Shown here: positions 12,537-22,640 of the stretch, one piece after another
How the letters are laid out: each line of letters opens with the position of its first letter
Position numbering within the stretch: position 1 is the stretch's first letter
Assembly: GCA_947561585.1 (NCBI GenBank)
Contig: CANNZV010003189.1
Coordinates: forward strand, 1-64,000
Direction of reading: 5' to 3'
Source: Caprella mutica
Lineage: Eukaryota; Arthropoda; Malacostraca; Amphipoda; Caprellidae
DNA: 64,000 nt
Notes under the pieces: generated by a model
What the model saw: the letters and a program-made list of their open reading frames with translations, nothing else
What the model was told of the DNA's origin: nothing
Database searches by the model: none
Translations under genes and position numbers: made by a program

Positions 12537-14312
12537 TTTTGTAACTTTCAAACTAGCAAACCTACCATTGTTTGGAAGTACAATCATTTCTTATACACTT
12601 AGATTAAACACAATAACAGCTTTAGTTAACTTCAAGGGTGCAAGAAATTGATTCTCCTTGAACCTTTTTTAAGCTACTATTTGCTCCGAGGTTTAACGTG
12701 ACGCATGTAATTTGGTATAGATGGTAGAGCTCTCTTCACCTCTCCACACTAGCATCAGAGGCGGTAAGGCTCAAATTGCTAAGCTATTTACCATCTCTCT
12801 CGCTTCCGTTGTATTTTCTCGCCTCTTCATCACAGTTCGTTCAATTAGGTACATTAATATTAGTGAGTGTGGTTGTTGTGGTGAGTACAGTGATAGCTTT
12901 CATTCATCTGCTTCATGCCCTTCAGTATCATCACCAGCTGAATATATTGATCATGAGACTATATTTAGTTACTCGATATTCTTAATTATTGGTTATACGA
13001 ACTTATTAAAACTATCCGTGTAATTTGATCATAGTGTTTAATTTTTATTTCATTTAGGTTAATATTCGTATATATGACATTGCCTTGATCTTTTACTGCA
13101 TTTTCTGTCAGTGCGGGTGGTAAGATGACAGAGCTAACCTTTGACCTAAGTAGCCAAGGCCTGAGGCTCTCTCTGCATTAATAGTCTCCATACTCTCTAA
13201 ACAAGATTAGTAGCTGTAGAACTTTAGCTTTTCAATTTTCAACTGTTGTGAAGGTGTCGCAATGAAGTTTCTCCGAAGGTTGCGTTTGCGTTATTAAGAG
13301 AAGAGCGAGTCAATTACGCGTGTGCAGTAATAGGGTTAATGGTTGCTCGGTGCGGAAGCTGCGGTCTACAAAACACCGAAGAGAAAAGAGGAAATTCAAC
13401 TGTCATTTGGATAATTTGTTCCACATTCTTCAATATTTTATGTCGTGAAATTATTCTCGGTAATTGCTACCATCTTGATGTGAAATAATTTACGCAGCTA
13501 CTACTAGCAATTAGTGAAATAGAAGCTAAGCTATTAGCTTTTAGTTTGTGAATTGGTTAAAGTAGCTTCGTCAACTCTTATGAATTTCAAGGAAAGTTCC
13601 CCCCGTGACATTTAAGGCAATCAGAGGAGTAGCGCGGCCCCCATCACTCTGCTAATAGCTCACGTCGAAACAATTAACTGCGCGAGTTGCTTCTTAGCAT
13701 TGGAGTTCACCCAGCAATTTTCTGCTTTATCTGCGGGTCATGATGTTCTCACAATTAGGAAGCTACTAACTCTCCTGTTTTCATTAGTTAACAGTTTCAA
13801 AAACGACCGTAGTTAATTTGATCCGTGTAATGAACCTCCAGTAGAACACATGAGTCGCAAACTAATACATTTCCCACTGGGTGATTTAACGGCTCATATT
13901 GATAGAACTATCAAGTGAGCATTCAAAAGTAGCTACGTCTTTCAATCTTATTTAAACTTAATGTTTAACTTTCAATATAAATTTCCATCTTTTCCTCTCT
14001 AAAATAAGTTAATTTTCCAGTCATTCTATTTTAGATTTAGTTGTCATCACTGCCGTTATTTTAATTGATCTCCCCACCATTAAGTGTGTTACAGATTGGA
14101 TGTGTACCCAATCATCCCTCGGTACACTATAACAAAAGAGTACTCGTAATGATTTTTTCACAGCTCACTAATTTCAAATTGGCAGGAATGAACTTCACTA
14201 ATTGTAAAGAGTGTAGATATTTACAATTGAACTGAGTACACGAATGCAAATTAGTAAGATTTTAATGTAATAGGAAATAAGAAAACTGTGATTTGATAAA
14301 TGGTATTATGCG

Positions 14313-14665
14313 CTTGATGTTACACCTCCACAAATGGTAGCAACGTGTTCCTTTGCTCTGATGTTACACCTCCACAAGTGGTAGCAACGTGTTCCTTTGC
14401 TCTGATGTTACACCTCCACAAGTGGTAGCAACGTGTTCCTTTGCTCTGATGTTACACCTCCACAAGTGGTAGCAACGTGTTTCTTTGCTCTGATGTTACA
14501 CCTCCACAAGTGGTAGCAACGTGTTCCTTTGCTCTGATGTTACATCTCCACAAGTGGTAGCAACGTGTTCCTTTGCTCTGATGTTACACCTCCACAAGTG
14601 GTAGCAATGTGTTCCTTTTCTCTGATGTTACACCTACACTAATGGTAGCAACGTGTTCCTTTGCT
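14313..14665. repeat. 44-bp minisatellite in intron 1
   Basis: Eight copies of a 44-bp unit starting CTGATGTTACACCTCCACAA and ending TTCCTTTGCT. Internal copies are almost identical, while the first and last carry changes such as CAAATGG or CACTAATGG. This is more GC-rich than the surrounding intron. Confidence 0.95.
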
Positions 14666-15019
14666 CCAATTGTCGCCAACTTCCGACGGAGTTCTGTGCA
14701 ACAATGACTGTGGGGGCAAAGTCGTGATCTTAGGTTACAACCACTCACCAACTTATCATAGCAAGGTGCTCCGAGATCTATTTCACTCCATTATACCTCA
14801 CGCCTTCCTTTTAAAAAACTACCTACTGTTGAAATAGTGAAAAATATCTTTTCTGGATATTATTTTAGATGATACCAACTGTTTTATTAATTTATTTAAT
14901 ATTTCAATATTTTTTCTCTAATAACTATTTCAATAAATAAAAAAATAGGAACATATTTATTAGTCTGCTTTTAATATTCTTAATTAAACATATGAATATC
15001 ATTTTTTTTCTATTTACAG

Positions 15020-15352
15020 GTTCCAGTGCGCATCCACCTCCGTCAGTTACGCCCAGACATCGAGTACAAGACTCTGAAGTTAGACTCCTCCACCACCTGC
15101 AGGCAACTGATAGAGTACCTGCTGCACAAACTCAGACTGAAGCACAGGGACCCTAACCTATTCGTGGTGGTGCTGGAGGCAGCCGTGAAGGGACCTGCAG
15201 GTGGCGCACCTGTCAAGAAGACCTTCCTGCTGGAGGATTCTGCGCGTCCCGTGGAGTTGCAGCAGTGCCGCCCTTTTGGTGAGGCCAACTTCAGCATCAA
15301 CACGAGAAAAGGAGGAGTGCTGAGAGTGAAGGACAGTGTGCTGGCACCTGGT
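15020..15352 (+). CDS. rau: Rau-like protein, coding exon 2 (first RA domain)
   Basis: Encodes residues 204-314, a complete ubiquitin-like Ras-association domain. It opens with a beta-hairpin (VPVRIHLRQLRPDIEYKTLK), followed by the helix STTCRQLIEYLLHKLRLKHR, the strand NLFVVVLEA, and the typical late segment LLEDSARPVELQQCRPFGE. Acceptor TTTACAG ends at 15019. The donor reads CCTGGT|GTGAGT, and the exon is 333 nt in phase 0/0, so it is a symmetric domain exon. RA domains bind GTP-loaded Ras/Rap through the first two strands and helix 1. The LKHRDPNLF segment is typical of the RA1 seen in Rau-type proteins. Alternatives with paired RA domains are afadin or PLC-epsilon, but their other domains are absent here. 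Confidence 0.85.
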
Positions 15353-15639
15353 GTGAGTGAATATTGAAATAGTTTACAATGATTAAAGCTCCTGCTGTCA
15401 AAGATATCACAGGTAGAGCAAGTTACGAATATTATCGGCCTGTTTCACATCTTAATTCATATAAGAAAAAACTATAGATATGATAATTGATGGAATAAGA
15501 TTAAAATATTAAATATGTACATTAAAATAAAGTTTTTTCTTATATGACCGAAGATGTGGAACCGACCGATAATTCGTAACTTACCCTAAACATACCACAC
15601 GTATTTCTCAGTGTTTAAATGCATTATTCCTCTCTCCAG
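15353..15639 (+). other. Intron 2 of the rau-like gene
   Basis: A 287-bp intron bounded by GTGAGT and TCTCTCCAG. More than half of it is the MITE at 15414-15588. Confidence 0.85.
15414..15588. mobile_element. TAGGGTAAGTT-family MITE inside intron 2
   Basis: A 175-bp inverted repeat. The left arm has AGCAAGTTACGAATATTATC and CATATAAGAAAAAACTATA. The right arm has TTTTTTCTTATATGACCGAA, GATGTGGAACCGACCGATAA and TTCGTAACTTACCCTA. The right arm matches the family consensus closely. Without it the intron would be about 110 bp. Confidence 0.85.
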
Positions 15640-15897
15640 TCGCAGTACAAATCATTCCTGGTATCGGCGACAAGTAGCGTGGTGGAAGTGATTCAGTTGT
15701 TGCTGCGCTGCAATAACCGCTCTGACGATTGGCGCATGTTCACTCTGCACGAGGTGTGCACCGACCCTTACGCAGACAGACTGCTTGGTGACGATGAGAA
15801 GCCCCTCACTGTGCAGGCTACATGGCCCAAGACAATGAGGCAGCAGTGCTCACTGGTACTGCGGAGACACCTTACTCAGGGACTCATAGAGAATGGG
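15640..15897 (+). CDS. rau: Rau-like protein, coding exon 3 (second RA domain)
   Basis: Encodes residues 315-400, a second RA domain: strand QYKSFLVSATSSVVEVIQLL with its helix, then WRMFTLHEVC, the loop DPYADRLLGDDEKPLTVQAT, and the closing strand QQCSLVLRRHL. The exon is 258 nt, phase 0/0, with acceptor CTCTCCAG at 15639 and donor GGG|GTAAGC at 15898. It abuts RA1 with no linker beyond Gly-Ser, as expected for a tandem module. The DDEKPL turn before the final strand is typical of RA domains of the Radil/Rau kind. Confidence 0.85.
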
Positions 15898-16064
15898 GTA
15901 AGCAAAATAGTTAACTCATTTTAATTATCTTACTAAAAATTTCATATTATAATTAGCTATTTTGTTCTATTATATCTCTATTATAGATTCATTCACTATT
16001 TCTCTCTAACTTTAACTCCTAATCGCTCATTTTTGAAATGTTTTCTCTAAATTTGTGTTTCTAG
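15898..16064 (+). other. Intron 3 of the rau-like gene
   Basis: A 167-bp AT-rich intron bounded by GTAAGC and GTGTTTCTAG, with no inserted element. Confidence 0.85.
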
Positions 16065-17570
16065 AATGCATTCCCCTTCTTCTCACAACAGAGTACGTGG
16101 CGCCGCCTGAGCATTGATGACTGCAGTATGGATGCTGACACAGAGATAGATGAGCACAACAGCACATGTAGCAGCATCATGACCAACTCCAGTAACTCCT
16201 CTAGATCCAGATCTTCTATCTCCTCTAGCACTGCCTCTGTCTTGAGTTTAGCATCCTTGTCATCTAACAACTCGTCTAGATGTTCCTTTTCATCCGGTAG
16301 CTCTTCAGGAGTATCGTCAGGCTCGTCCTCCTACAGTCCATCGGACACACCCGATAAAGACAGAAAAAACATTCTGCCTAAGAGACTCCTCCCTCTTCAA
16401 CATTGTACTCCTAAAACATTCAGGAAGATTGATGTGGAGCAAAATGTTCAGTCCTACTTCACAATTCCCCCTGATGATGAAGTAGATGGTTTACGGGTAT
16501 GTCAGAATGTTATTTCATCCAAAGATGACGCAATGAACGTTAAGAACAATCGTCCCCCTCACCCTCTCCCCCGAAAAGTTTCTAGCACTCCCTTGTACGT
16601 CAACACAGCTCCTATTAACATCAAAGTCTCCAGAGAAGAGGATCAAAACTCCAATAATAACAACTTTAGAAAGTCTTTTTCTGCAATATTTTCTCCAAGT
16701 TTCTCAAAAATTCGAGATTCTCCCTTACGCAGAGATAGATCTTCGACTCGATCTTCAAGAATACGTTCAGCAACCATTGCCTCAATCGAACACATGGCTA
16801 ATCTCAGCTTGTACTCTAGATCTAAATCCACTGAAAGTAAGCAGAACAGCAGCACTACAACTCTCACATCTCAACCTACATCTCCCTCAACACCAACGTG
16901 TTCAAACTCTATCTTCTCTTTTAAAGCTGAATCTCCTTCATTTTTGAGTAAATCCCAATCAACATCGTCTATAAATAATCCTGTAAGTCCCAAATTCCAT
17001 CTGGATCACCCCGTTATTGTTCCATCCTCTAACAAGTTAAGACCCCTCTCGTTAGCTCCTAATTCTTGCATGGCGTTCCCATCCAGACCTCAGTCTCTCT
17101 TATCCACTCAGTCTCAATCAACCACAACTCTGCGTGCCTCTTCTTCATCCCTCTGCCTCGTTGTTTCGAGTCCCCTCAAAGATACTAGTTGTTCATTTTC
17201 TAATTCGTCATCTGGATCAACTCTACTAAATTCCTCTACTTCCTCTTCCACCACTTTAGATCTAACTCTATCTCCACCTCACTACAATAGCACTGATAAT
17301 GCATCTGATAGTAGTAGAGATTTTCAAAAGATAGTCCCAAAAAACGAAAGTGAGAGTGCCAGTAAAAAGAGTGAAGTAAGAATAATCGCCATGAAGAAAA
17401 AGTCCGTGATGGCGCCAGTGAATAATGGCTACAATGGCTCCGAAAAGAATAATGCGAATCATGAAAAGATCATTAAAGAAAATGTGCTTCCTACCGAGCA
17501 GTCTTCTCTTTTGATTAGTGAACAACGTTGTCAGACTACTTGTCAGTATAACAGATGTTTTTATATTTGA
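16065..17570 (+). CDS. rau: Rau-like protein, last coding exon (Ser-rich tail)
   Basis: Encodes residues 401-901 and ends at TGA 17568-17570. Acceptor GTTTCTAG ends at 16064 and the frame is phase 0, reading NAFPFFSQQSTWRRLS first. The region is low-complexity and Ser/Thr/Asn-rich. Islands of interest are a basic stretch with several S-P sites (SPSFSKIRDSPLRRDRSSTR), a possible SH3 ligand PPHPLPRK near residues 564-571, and the CTPKTFRKIDV block near 514-524. No folded domain is recognised. The tail is longer than I would expect for Rau from Drosophila, which I recall only approximately. Ser-rich tails diverge quickly, so the orthology rests on the two RA domains. No AATAAA was found in the first several hundred bases after the stop. 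Confidence 0.75.
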   Translation, partial: NAFPFFSQQSTWRRLSIDDCSMDADTEIDEHNSTCSSIMTNSSNSSRSRSSISSSTASVLSLASLSSNNSSRCSFSSGSSSGVSSGSSSYSPSDTPDKDRKNILPKRLLPLQHCTPKTFRKIDVEQNVQSYFTIPPDDEVDGLRVCQNVISSKDDAMNVKNNRPPHPLPRKVSSTPLYVNTAPINIKVSREEDQNSNNNNFRKSFSAIFSPSFSKIRDSPLRRDRSSTRSSRIRSATIASIEHMANLSLYSRSKSTESKQNSSTTTLTSQPTSPSTPTCSNSIFSFKAESPSFLSKSQSTSSINNPVSPKFHLDHPVIVPSSNKLRPLSLAPNSCMAFPSRPQSLLSTQSQSTTTLRASSSSLCLVVSSPLKDTSCSFSNSSSGSTLLNSSTSSSTTLDLTLSPPHYNSTDNASDSSRDFQKIVPKNESESASKKSEVRIIAMKKKSVMAPVNNGYNGSEKNNANHEKIIKENVLPTEQSSLLISEQRCQTTCQYNRCFYI

Positions 17571-18063
17571 ACTAAGTTCATGTTTGATATACGATTAGAG
17601 TTTACGGTGTTAGAAATAGAGCAGAAACTGCTGACTTGGCTATTAGTATTAGTTCGAGTTGACGTCAAAAGAAGTAAAGCCGTGCCTTGAAAAAGTACCA
17701 CTACAAACCATCCTTTGGATACTAGTTGCAAAATGGTGTGGGTGCTCATAGGGAAATCTGCCTTTACTTACCTATATTTGCGAGGAAATTGCTTCAGGCT
17801 TTAGATAGTGCATACCATCACACTCTATGACATAGTAACTCTATGTAATCATCTTCAGATCTCAACTGCCTGAACATCTACGCATTCTACAAATTATCAA
17901 AAAAGTAGATTGTTGTTATTCGAAAGGTATGGCTTGAAGCCAAAGAAAAGCTTTCGACTTTGTCTAGTTTGTGACATTTGTCCTCATTTATATTGTATGT
18001 TGATAATCTAAATATAGTTTATATATCGAGTGAGACTTGAAATACTATTCGGACATGAAAAGT
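17571..18063 (+). other. Probable 3' UTR / flank of the rau-like gene
   Basis: Unique sequence with no other gene. I could not find a canonical poly(A) signal, so the transcript end is unknown. Confidence 0.4.
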
Positions 18064-18249
18064 CATGTCTCCTGTAGCCATGTCTCCTGTAGTCATGTCT
18101 CCTGTAGTCATGTCTCCTGTAGTCATGTCTCCTGTAGTCATGTCTCCAGTAGTCATGTCTCCAGTAGTCATGTCTCCTGTAGTCATGTCTCCTGTAGTCA
18201 TGTCTCCTGTAGTCATGTCTCCTGTAGTCATGTCTCCAGTAGTCATATC
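18064..18249. repeat. 15-bp minisatellite downstream of the rau-like gene
   Basis: About twelve copies of CATGTCTCCTGTAGT, some with CCAGTAGT. Because 15 is a multiple of three, the array is open in two + frames and one - frame (MSPVV, SCSHV and MTTGD repeats). None has flanking coding signals. It may be part of the 3' UTR. Confidence 0.9.
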
Positions 18250-18575
18250 TCGTTAATTTCTTAGGACAATTAAAAAAATTCTCGAACGAAATATTGAATA
18301 ATTGAATTTTCCTGAATTTCTAATTACAGTAGCTATATTTTATAATATTAGCTTTTTGCTGGTCATAGATTTAGCTATTATACTAAGTGTACATATGTAT
18401 AATATCTGTATTATTGTGTTGTATCAGATTTTATTATCTTTGTAATTTACTAGTACATATCTTTTGCCAAAGCTTTCTATTTTATATTAGCTAAGTTGAT
18501 TTGTTTTATTTTGAATTATAATCGATTTGAAATGTACCGATTTATTCATTGTCCTTCATTAATATTTTGTCACCA

Positions 18576-19057
18576 TTGGCTCCATCCTGAAGCTGTCTGT
18601 GGTGAATGGAAGAGAAGGGGGGTGGCGTCCCTTGTGCCCCAAACTGTTGTAATTTGGATTATGGATTGTCTTTTTCTATTTTTACCATGTTTATCATTTT
18701 TTTAACGCTACTTGCAGTTTTAGAGGATAGCGCTAGGGTTATGCTCTTCAACTACGAGGTCTTAGATTTTTGTGTTAGGTAGGCTCGTAGGCTTCATTTA
18801 CTATCACCTCTTCATTTTCCTCTTCCATCCGTGAGTGCAGTCACCGGTGCTTGTGTCCCGTTTCGTCACATTCCTTGGTAAGTGACTGCATTCACGGAGT
18901 AGCTTTTCTGCATCCATGAGCATTGTCACCGACGGTGGTAAGTGACTGTTCATGGAGCCACTTTCCTCTCTGACTGCTTCTTCCAGTCCCTTGTATTTAA
19001 TTTCCTTTTGACGTCAGCGATATGGCCTTTGGTTCCGAAGCAGACGTTAAACCCCTA
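18576..19057 (+). mobile_element. SINE-like dispersed repeat, near full-length copy
   Basis: About 480 bp, from TTGGCTCCATCCTGAAGCTG to TTCCGAAGCAGACGTTAAAC. It is followed at 19060-19076 by an A-run, which favours retroposition, and then by a second partial copy of its own 3' part (19078-19146). Internal landmarks are GAGGATAGCGCTAGGGTTAT and CTATCACCTCTTCATTTTCC. No protein is encoded. I could not recognise a convincing tRNA-type promoter, so SINE is a structural guess. Other copies are at 12238, 31125, 31425, 37100, 42657, 43256 and 57058. Confidence 0.8.
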
Positions 19058-19077
19058 CTTAAAAAAAAAAAAAAAAA

Positions 19078-19146
19078 TGTTCAGGGAGCCACTTTCCTTT
19101 CTGACTGCTTCTTCGAGATCCTCTGTATTTAATGTCCTTTCTGCCG
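19078..19146 (+). mobile_element. Partial second copy of SINE-like 3' part
   Basis: GGAGCCACTTTCC...CTGACTGCTTCTTCGAGATC repeats the segment at about 18953-19010, directly after the A-run that closes the upstream copy. This could be a tandem insertion or a replication slip. Confidence 0.6.
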
Positions 19147-19442
19147 TCCTTGTTATAGTTTTTAACTATAGTTAATACAGTTTCACTTCATCAGGAAATG
19201 CACCCAAGTGCAGGGTAGGAATGAAAGTACACTTTGGCAGTAGTTTTACTATCTGATAGTAGAGTGGGTGCAGACTTCACATCCGTTACGATAGTCAGTA
19301 CCAATGAACTCAGAGAAAAGACTGCGATAAAATCCTGTTCCTAACTAGATAGTCTTTCGTATCTAGGGGAAAGGAGTGAAAATATTTAGATATCTAGTCT
19401 CTTTCCACACCAAGCTTTTCTTTCTTTGAAATTAGATATAGC

Positions 19443-19575
19443 TAGGGTAAGTTACGAATTATTGGTCTGTTCCACATCTTCGGTCATACAAGGAAAAAAA
19501 GATATAATAATTATTATAGTTTTTTCTTGTAAAACCAAAGCTGTGTAACTGACTGATAATTCGTAACATACCCCA
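19443..19575. mobile_element. TAGGGTAAGTT-family MITE
   Basis: A 133-bp inverted repeat starting TAGGGTAAGTTACGAATTAT. The right arm, ACTGATAATTCGTAACATAC then CCC, is slightly diverged. The middle is AT-rich with AAGAAAA/TTTTCTT borders. Confidence 0.8.
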
Positions 19576-19582
19576 TACTAAT

Positions 19583-19700
19583 GAACAGAGACACTCACAG
19601 TTCTCGAAAAGTGTGTTTTATATCAATGAGAAATTTCTAGAGATTGGTTCATGCGGTACCTATTTCAAACACCCACTTTCCGAGTACTGCGTCGTTTCTC
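19583..19700. mobile_element. GACACTCACAGT palindromic element
   Basis: The left end GACACTCACAGTTCTCG and right end TTTCCGAGTACTGCG are inverted around GATTGGTTCATGC. Relatives are at 22512-22640 (most complete) and a half copy at about 20285-20310. No coding capacity. Confidence 0.5.
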
Positions 19701-20458
19701 TCTATAAATCTCACACTCATTCCTAACGTTAATTAATATAACGGATTATTTGATTCGAAATTACTGCTGCATTGTTTGCAAACTACACATAGATTGCTAA
19801 TGGCCTAATTCAGAGCACTGCAGTTGTTTTGATGTCTCTTAATCAGCACCCTAATACGGCAAGGTTAGCGAGTGATTCACCTAACCTTCATGAGAAGATA
19901 TCCTTGAGAAGAGGGGATGAGCCAATCTAGCGTGTGAGTAGAGTGATGTCACACTGCACAGTAATGTCATCTTCAGCGTCTCTTTGATTCCACAGATAGT
20001 AAACTTACGGACGTATTTTAAGTCCAATTGTTATTATACTGGTTTACAGATGGTTAAAAGCTTATAAAACTGTAGAATGCCAATAACAATAGAGTTTGGC
20101 GGTAGTATTGTTTTCTTTACAGTCTAATGGTTTGTTATCACAGTTATTGAGTCCAAACTGTGTAGTTTGGAGATTTTTTGATGTAATGTTGGTTAGGTTA
20201 GCTGTTGAACTGTTCTTATAAGGTATTTGAACGATTTTATTGTGACTCTTTTCATGGTAGCAGATACAGAGGAATGTAATAGTACTCAGACACTCACAGT
20301 ACTCGGGATTACTATGTTTTCCTTTATATTTACTGTGCCTCTCCTTTAACAGGATATTGGCATGAAGCAAAGGGAGAAACTCTTCAGCATATAATAATGT
20401 AGTTTGATTTTATTAGAATTAAAAAAGGCTTGCTAAATTTTTAAGTTAAATCGGAAAC
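19701..20458. other. AT-rich intergenic DNA
   Basis: It includes a half copy of the GACACTCACAGT palindrome near 20285-20310. A 102-codon - strand open frame at 20062-20370 has no resemblance to a family and overlaps that repeat, so it is not called a gene. Confidence 0.4.
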
Positions 20459-20600
20459 TAGGTAAGTACGAAGGTATCGGACATACAAGCCGTGATACAT
20501 GAAGGCATCATGGATACCAATTAATATAGAAGTTAAAATAACATTCTTTTCTTACTTGATCTAAAATATGAAACAGTTCGATAACTCAGTACTTACCTTA
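20459..20600. mobile_element. TAGGGTAAGTT-family element with ATCATGGATACC inner segment
   Basis: Degenerate arms (TAGGTAAGTACGAAGGTATC and TAACTCAGTACTTACCTTA) enclose GGCATCATGGATACCAATTA, which is shared with the copy at 2269-2515. Confidence 0.55.
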
Positions 20601-22511
20601 CACTGCAATATAAGCAGATGAGAATAAAACAATGATAAGTTAATAATCTGTAATTCAGTAATTGATGGGAATGATATGAAGAGTTATACTCTGCTATACT
20701 CTGCTATACTTTGCTATACTCTCATTATAATAACAACCGTGACAAAGTATTAGAGAAAAGAAAATACAGGTAGTCCGCTGTTATAACCGGACGACTTAAA
20801 ACGGTGTTGACCCTTTAGCTTACTTACATCGGTTGTACCGGAACATTATTTTTAAACAATTTTATTTACATTGAAGGAACCATACAAAATATGAACCCCC
20901 CCCCCCCCCTTTAAGTTCAATTTCAAAGTTAATGTGATGAATAATTTTCGACTTGAAGCTGGTTTGCCTGTAATAGAAATAATGCATAGACGTAATAATG
21001 GAACAGTTACTGCCTTGAAAAATATAAGTGATTGAAATGGTGTATGCCAAATTATAAGGATGCATTGGTTGATTATGAAGTATTATTTTAAAGTGATTGA
21101 TTATAAAGTGAATTATTTTAATGTGAATGATTATATACTGATTGATTATAAACTTAATGGTTATAAACTTAATCATTATACAATTAAAATATTTCTTCCT
21201 GAATTTGAATAACAAAATCCTATTTATTTCTGAAAGTATAAATGAATGTTAGCAGTAGGTTTTAAGTTCTGCCTCACTTTAACTAGGTTACCGAAATAAC
21301 TGTTAGTAACACCAATAATTGGCACTGTGGAGACGTGACATCGTTACAAGTGGCTCAAAAAGGTTGCAAGAATTAAAGGTTCCTGTAATGGAGTGGTAAG
21401 TGACTGAGGTGATGAGTAGCTTTCCTGCATCCATGTGCTCATACCTCAATGATTTTTCTAATTTTCCTCTACTTTTTAATTAGGCAGTAAAACATGATCT
21501 GATGTCAAAGAAAAGCAATATTGTAACATAATATGATAGATAAACGTTACACAGTTCTTCATCAGTGATGATCAAACAAATAGGCAATAACTAATCTAAT
21601 TAGATAAATATATATGCTATATTAACTAATAAATTATGTATATAGTATTATATTTATGAGTATTACTCACAGACAATCGCGTGAATTTAACGTTTATGGG
21701 AAATCAAAATATTGCGACAAAAAGACAAGCAAAAAACTAGATCTATCAGTAATATTAAAAATGATTATATTTTCTGTTCCTTAACAATTATTTAAGTTAA
21801 CGAAGTATATCATATTACCTAATTAGTTATGTTTATTACATTATAAAGCATATTAGAAAATATTTTATTTTTCCCGCACGTTCCCCTTTAAGACTGTGAA
21901 CAAACTGCCAATATATCAATGTTATCAACGAAATATTTCCCCCTAATTACCCCTACCACCAATAGGGGGGGAGGGGGTCCCCTTGCCTTTCTTTTTCTAA
22001 TGTATGATTTATAAGAAAGTAGCTAAACAGTCAGTTTCCTGTTATTACAAAAGCTGTTAAGTTTAGTCTTGCTCATATTTTAGATAAGGCTTCCTTGTTA
22101 ATTTGCATTATAGTTCATTAGTTGTTTTTAGTTTATTTGAGAAAATATGGAATGAAGTGTAATGTTGCATAAAATACGTATAAATATTCCTGAAAATTAA
22201 AAAAAAAGTTGTGAAAAGTGAGGGTAAAATCGGAAGTGTCATTTATGTAGAAAATTTTCGTGCATTTTATTGACGTGAAGGTGGTTATATTTGATATTCT
22301 TTACCTCTGTTGTCATCAAGCTCACACAGTAGGTATATCTTAAAGGACACACTTTGTGATGTGTGAACTGCCACTTGCACACCTTTTCTACTGTGAGTAG
22401 AGTGAAAACATTCAGTTTGAGAAAATAAAACTATTTTTAACTCTATTATGTTATGTATTATTTTCTTAAATGATGGATTTTTTCAAACCGCCTTATTTAA
22501 TGAAGGAGAAT
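20601..22511. other. AT-rich intergenic DNA with simple repeats
   Basis: It contains a 10-bp repeat (CTGCTATACT, about four units, 20685-20722), a C-run at 20895-20908, a loose TGATTATAAA repeat at 21065-21185 and a G-run at 21966-21980. The segment starting ACAGGTAGTCCGCTGTTATA at about 20766 resembles a pogo/Tigger-type terminus by eye only. No gene is seen. Confidence 0.4.
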
Positions 22512-22640
22512 GTCGCAGTTCTCGGACACCCACAGTATTCGGACACTCATATCATGGTAGACCTATCACAAATTTCAAGATGTCAGATTGGTTCATGCCT
22601 TATGTTAACTTCCATTTTCCGAGTACTGCGGGTGTACAAG
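22512..22640. mobile_element. GACACTCACAGT palindromic element, best copy
   Basis: CGCAGTTCTCGGACACCCAC with GTATTCGGACACTC on the left, and TTTCCGAGTACTGCGGGTGT on the right, flank GATTGGTTCATGC, as in the copy at 19583. It is probably a small inverted-repeat transposon remnant. Confidence 0.5.

Larger units (their letters stand above)
11872..15019 (+). other. Intron 1 of the rau-like gene
   Basis: A 3148-bp intron bounded by GTACAG and TTTTCTATTTACAG. It carries a SINE-like repeat copy (12238-12536) and a 44-bp minisatellite (14313-14665). Open frames inside it (12721-13023 and an overlapping one) show no family resemblance and are not annotated as genes. Confidence 0.8.

Noticed and set aside
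12721..13023. 100-codon open frame in intron 1 of the rau-like gene
   Set aside because: No family resemblance, no splice support, lies in intronic AT-rich DNA.
16643..16867. Antisense open frames under the last rau-like exon (also 17268-17525)
   Set aside because: Shadows of the Ser-rich coding strand.
18019..18264. Three overlapping open frames with MSPVV, SCSHV and MTTGD repeats
   Set aside because: They are produced by a 15-bp tandem repeat that lacks stops in several frames on both strands; no flanking coding or splice signals.
20062..20370. 102-codon - strand open frame
   Set aside because: Overlaps a dispersed palindrome, has no recognisable domain, and nothing supports transcription.
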